A stretch of 64,000 nucleotides of DNA from Calycina herbarum (Eukaryota; Ascomycota; Leotiomycetes; Helotiales; Pezizellaceae). Shown in pieces: positions 61,082 through 64,000 of the stretch. The stretch is taken from assembly GCA_001414485.1 (NCBI GenBank), contig LLEY01000001.1, positions 496,001-560,000 of the forward strand, read 5' to 3'. The first letter of the stretch is position 1; each line of letters starts with the position of its first letter. The notes below the pieces were generated by a model. The model searched no databases. It had not been told where the DNA came from and saw only the letters and a program-made list of their open reading frames with translations. The translations under genes were made by a program, and so were the position numbers.

Positions 61082-61441
61082 ATGAATACTTCAATATCCC
61101 GAGTGCAGTCATACAACGATAATACCCGTATACTTCTCCGCGGCGTGATAAGAGCTCTCTTCTATCGAAGCCAAGTAGTCGTTTACACACACCAGGATCT
61201 GAACGACCGAGCAAACTTGGTAGAATGTGGTCTCGTAATGCAATTAGCCGAAGATGTCGGATTGATAAGGAAAAGTGAGATGAATTATCTTAACATTGAG
61301 GGATTGAGAAGGTTCATGAAGGGGAGAGGCTCAAAGTTCTGGATGGTGGGGGTTGATGTTGGGGAGGGGGATATGTATCGAGGTACTGTTGAAAAGGTGG
61401 TGGGGTTGTTAGATCGGAATCGGGAGAAGTGGAGAGGATGA
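61082..61441 (+). CDS. Hypothetical 119-aa protein
   Basis: Single-exon frame. Likely start MNTSISRVQSYNDNTRILLR at 61082 in AAATGAAT context; an upstream in-frame ATG at 60782 would add 100 low-complexity residues. The core (VIRALFYRSQVVVYTHQDLN, NLVECGLVMQLAEDVGLIRK) is balanced and globular-looking, with a basic end. I do not recognise the family. Codon use and composition favour coding. Confidence 0.5.
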   Translation: MNTSISRVQSYNDNTRILLRGVIRALFYRSQVVVYTHQDLNDRANLVECGLVMQLAEDVGLIRKSEMNYLNIEGLRRFMKGRGSKFWMVGVDVGEGDMYRGTVEKVVGLLDRNREKWRG

Positions 61442-62804
61442 CGGCTTTGGAGGGAAATGAGGGGAGGGTGAGAGAGGATAAGAGAAAGTGGTATTTTTGA
61501 AGGGGGGGTTATATACGAGTAGCTGAGAGGATCTTGACTGGGACAACTCTTAATATCCCCCGCAGGTTAATGCCGGACTTTGCTGGGTTTGATTGTAGAA
61601 GCAATTTAGAGAGGGTACGTGAATCACAACAGATACATAAAAAAAATACTTCCTCTTCTTCTTTGCGTTCGTGGAGAAGACTGTCAGCCACGCCTGCAAG
61701 CCTCTCTCCCCCTTTTAGATCGACGCGCATATTTCGTTGCGCGTCGCGAATATTTCTAGTAGTTAAACGACTAAAAACAAATCGCAATACCACTATCACC
61801 TCCTCTTCTGAAAAGCTGATTTCAGAAATTTTGATATAGGATGATAGCTTACCCGCGTAGCTCTTATTATATTGAAAAACAAATCTTATCGAGAGAAGTA
61901 ATGCGTATGTTTTCGGGATTGGTAGAGAAAAAGAGGTGAAATTGTAGGGGATGGAGGGGAATCCTAGGCGTTTGGCACGTGAGGACTTACTTCCGGGCGC
62001 TGCGATTTTTAGAAGTGGAACTGACCAAATGGAAAGTGTTACTACTTATACTTGCATTCTTGAAAATGCTTGAAGGATTAAGTTATCTAAAAATGTTTAG
62101 AAGAATTGAGTTTAGAAAATAAGGTTCTAAGATTTTTGCAGTACTAGGTGAAGAAGGGTACTATCTAAAGAACGATTGTCCGGGACAGCTATTCGTGGAC
62201 GTTGAGAAGAGTTGAATTCATTAGCTTCATTAATTGTAGCGTATGTCTAGATGGAATTGGTTGCTTCTATAATTGGCGAATATAAAGCTTACTAACTCTT
62301 CTTATAAAGAAATCAATGTCACATCCTAAGGTTTGTAACAACTACCGCAACACTGGCACGGTAACTTGAAGATTCTTGATATTAATGCATTGGCGGAATA
62401 GGACAAAAAAAAAAAGTCAAGTCAAGTTATGCTCGCTTACGGGAAGTTGGCGGCCTCAAAATACAACAATAACAGTCTTAGCTTGAGTAATAAAAAGACT
62501 TTACAGTACTCTTAATAACAATGCGTTTGTCATTTTAATATAATCAAAGATGCAAAATATCAAGTCTAGAAAGTTCTTTGTTGGCACAGAGCCAAAAGCG
62601 TCAAGGGGGAAAAAAAGCAAAGGATACCACAAAGACAACGAATACTATACCCAAGCAACACCTCACAAAAATTGTCTTCTCAATCATTTTCATCCAGATC
62701 TATATGCGCGCAAACACATACCAAGCCCCCTTCAATTAAAAAGTGGCTCGATCAAATCCCAAACTTCCTCATCCTAGCCCCAACACATTCAAAGTAAAAC
62801 AAAG
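61442..62804. other. AT-rich intergenic region
   Basis: About 1.4 kb with no gene recognised. 62253-62292 resembles 1405-1442 (AATTGG..GAATA..AAGC). An A/C-rich leader runs up to 62804. Confidence 0.5.
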
Positions 62805-63332
62805 ATGTGCCAAACACTAATAACAACAACCCACTCCTGCTCCCACAGAACCTACGACAAAACACCTTGCATCCTAGGCTCCTCCTGCGTAACCCCCAAC
62901 CTAATCACGCACTACCAAGAAAAATCCTCCATCCGTCCCTGTCCAGCCTGCAAACTCTCCTTCTTCCGGCACCACCCTAACTCCCCAACCCGAGCCCCAA
63001 TCCTTCACTACCTCCCCAAAACAACTTCTCTATCATCAGCCTTCTATGTAGGCATCATGAACCTCCTAGTACTGGATTTCATCATCGGGGCGTTATTATT
63101 GCAGAAACAAGGTCCGATAAGAAACTTGATGGGGAACTTGGTCATGTGGGTGGCTGGGGAGACGGTTGCGCTGATATATATGTTGATGATCCATGGGTGG
63201 ATGTTTCTTGTTTGCCTTTCGTGGGTTGTGAATCATGGGTTGCCGTTTTCGGTCAAGGCGGATGTTGAGACGCCGAGGAAGAGGAAGAAGAGTGGTAGTG
63301 AGTTGGTATCACCGAAAAGGAAAAGGAGCTGA
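62805..63332 (+). CDS. Hypothetical membrane protein with N-terminal Cys/His cluster
   Basis: Single-exon 175-aa frame. Residues 1-50 hold seven or more Cys and two His (MCQTLITTTHSCSHRT, CILGSSC, RPCPACKL), spaced as in small zinc-binding domains found in many fungal hypotheticals. Two or three hydrophobic segments follow (about residues 80-98 and 110-145), then a basic nuclear-signal-like tail (PRKRKKSG, SPKRKRS). I do not recognise the family. The CA-rich leader and AAAGATG start context support expression. Confidence 0.55.
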   Translation: MCQTLITTTHSCSHRTYDKTPCILGSSCVTPNLITHYQEKSSIRPCPACKLSFFRHHPNSPTRAPILHYLPKTTSLSSAFYVGIMNLLVLDFIIGALLLQKQGPIRNLMGNLVMWVAGETVALIYMLMIHGWMFLVCLSWVVNHGLPFSVKADVETPRKRKKSGSELVSPKRKRS

Positions 63333-63559
63333 GTTCAGTCTTTCTGAAATAAAAAGGGGAGCTGCAGTAGTATGAAATATGGCGAAAGAAACCTTCTTGG
63401 TCTGCCACTGGGGTGAAATGGTGTTTCACCTCTTCCCAAACCCGAAAGGATATCTGTCGCGTACGTAAAGGTCAAATAGAGGGTCATAAATCTTTGATTT
63501 TCGTGTACTATATACAACAGTTTCTATGCTCTAGATTTCTAAAAGACGAGCGAAATAAT

Positions 63560-64000
63560 TTACAACTTGGCTTTGGCTGGGGGATTAATCAGAGGATCGT
63601 AGATGGCCATTCCCTGTGGGAAAATGTTAGCTACCATGATCAAGATCTTTGATAGAATTGACGATAGAAAGCTGCACTTACTAGGTTATCCACCGGCACA
63701 TTTGTCGTATGCATATTCAGCCCTCTTGTATCCACCAAAGTAGGGTTCAATTGATCCACACTATTACAACCAATCAATCGCATATTCATCTCCATTTCAT
63801 CTCTCAACAACTGCATAGCACGATCCACGCCCGGAGGCCCATAAGCACTCATGGCATACAAGAACGGTCTACCAATACCAACACCCTTTGCACCTAAGCA
63901 AAGAGCCTTGATGATATCCGTAGCACGTCTTACGCCACCATCAATGTATATCTCAATTCGATCCTGCCATCCACGCTCGCGGAGAACAGGCATAACCTCT
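63560..64000 (-). CDS. FMN-dependent L-lactate dehydrogenase (cytochrome b2), 3' end
   Basis: Partial; the 5' part lies beyond the right edge. Mitochondrial intermembrane-space enzyme that oxidises L-lactate to pyruvate and passes electrons to cytochrome c. The main exon reads MPVLRERGWQDRIEIYIDGG, VRRATDIIKALCLGAKGVGI, GRPFLYAMSAYGPPGVDRAM, QLLRDEMEMNMRLIGCNSVD, i.e. the FMN-phosphate-binding end of the TIM barrel (DGGVRR and GIGRPFLY). After the intron 63614..63681 (GTAAGT..CACAG) comes the short last exon GMAIYDPLINPPAKAKL. The C-terminal arm (LNPTLVDTRGLNMHTTNVP) is as in Cyb2. Whether a heme domain exists cannot be seen here. Confidence 0.88.

Noticed and set aside
1..64000. CRISPR arrays, bacterial-type operons, intact retrotransposons
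   Set aside because: No regularly spaced direct repeats, no reverse transcriptase or transposase motifs, and intron-rich eukaryotic genes throughout.

Overview
This window looks like nuclear DNA of a filamentous ascomycete, with genes on both strands. Nearly every recognisable gene has several short introns (about 45-190 nt, GT..AG, CTAAC/CTGAC-type branch sites). The conserved proteins (Cbf5, Rpl28, alpha-COP, UGGT, Lys9, Pho84, GH93 arabinanase) read as fungal. Gene content and a decayed cysteine-motif gene family suggest Leotiomycetes, perhaps Sclerotiniaceae (Botrytis/Sclerotinia-like). That placement is inference; no marker was searched.

Layout. 1-1727: no gene recognised. 1728-3473 (-): Ste24/CAAX-protease-like membrane protein that has lost its HExxH motif. 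4688-6817 (+): MFS sugar transporter. 7712-8668 (-): stop-riddled pseudogene with C-to-T type decay. 10240-11025 (-): mitochondrial-type peroxiredoxin. 11712-12945 (+): secreted GH93 exo-arabinanase. 13259-13561 (-): small membrane protein. 15296-16052 (+): NatC catalytic subunit Naa30. 16614-17846 (-) and 18176-19623 (+): divergent pair of a DUF1917/Bles03-like protein and the diphthamide factor Dph7. 19902-20975 (-): Oxr1 (TLDc). 22002-22805 (+): ribosomal protein uL15. 23155-24623 (-) and 24988-28778 (+): divergent pair of Cdc7 kinase and condensin subunit 1, sharing a promoter with an MCB-like site. 30021-30380 (+): small hypothetical.

30400-33470 is AT-rich and gene-poor, but holds a tRNA-like gene interrupted by 184 nt in the anticodon loop. 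33472-34369 (+): Rpn12. 34648-38599 (-): alpha-COP. 39355-43979 (+): UDP-glucose:glycoprotein glucosyltransferase. 45111-45512 (+): candidate small cysteine-rich secreted protein whose ATG is out of frame. 45513-50031: long spacer. 50032-52167 (+): Pho84-type phosphate permease. 55209-56828 (-): Cbf5. 57366-58575 (-) and 58956-60402 (+): divergent Derlin and saccharopine reductase Lys9. 61082-61441 and 62805-63332 (+): hypotheticals. 63560-64000 (-): 3' end of an FMN-dependent L-lactate dehydrogenase (cytochrome b2).

Most of the window is housekeeping: translation and ribosome biogenesis (uL15, Cbf5, Dph7), cell cycle (Cdc7, condensin), ER and Golgi quality control (UGGT, Derlin, alpha-COP), the proteasome (Rpn12) and metabolism. 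Accessory or host-facing functions are the arabinanase, the sugar and phosphate transporters and the cysteine-rich candidate. No CRISPR array, bacterial operon or intact autonomous transposon was seen. The least ordinary objects are the inactive Ste24-like protein, the interrupted tRNA, the mutated CxxC family member and the frame-broken cysteine-rich gene.
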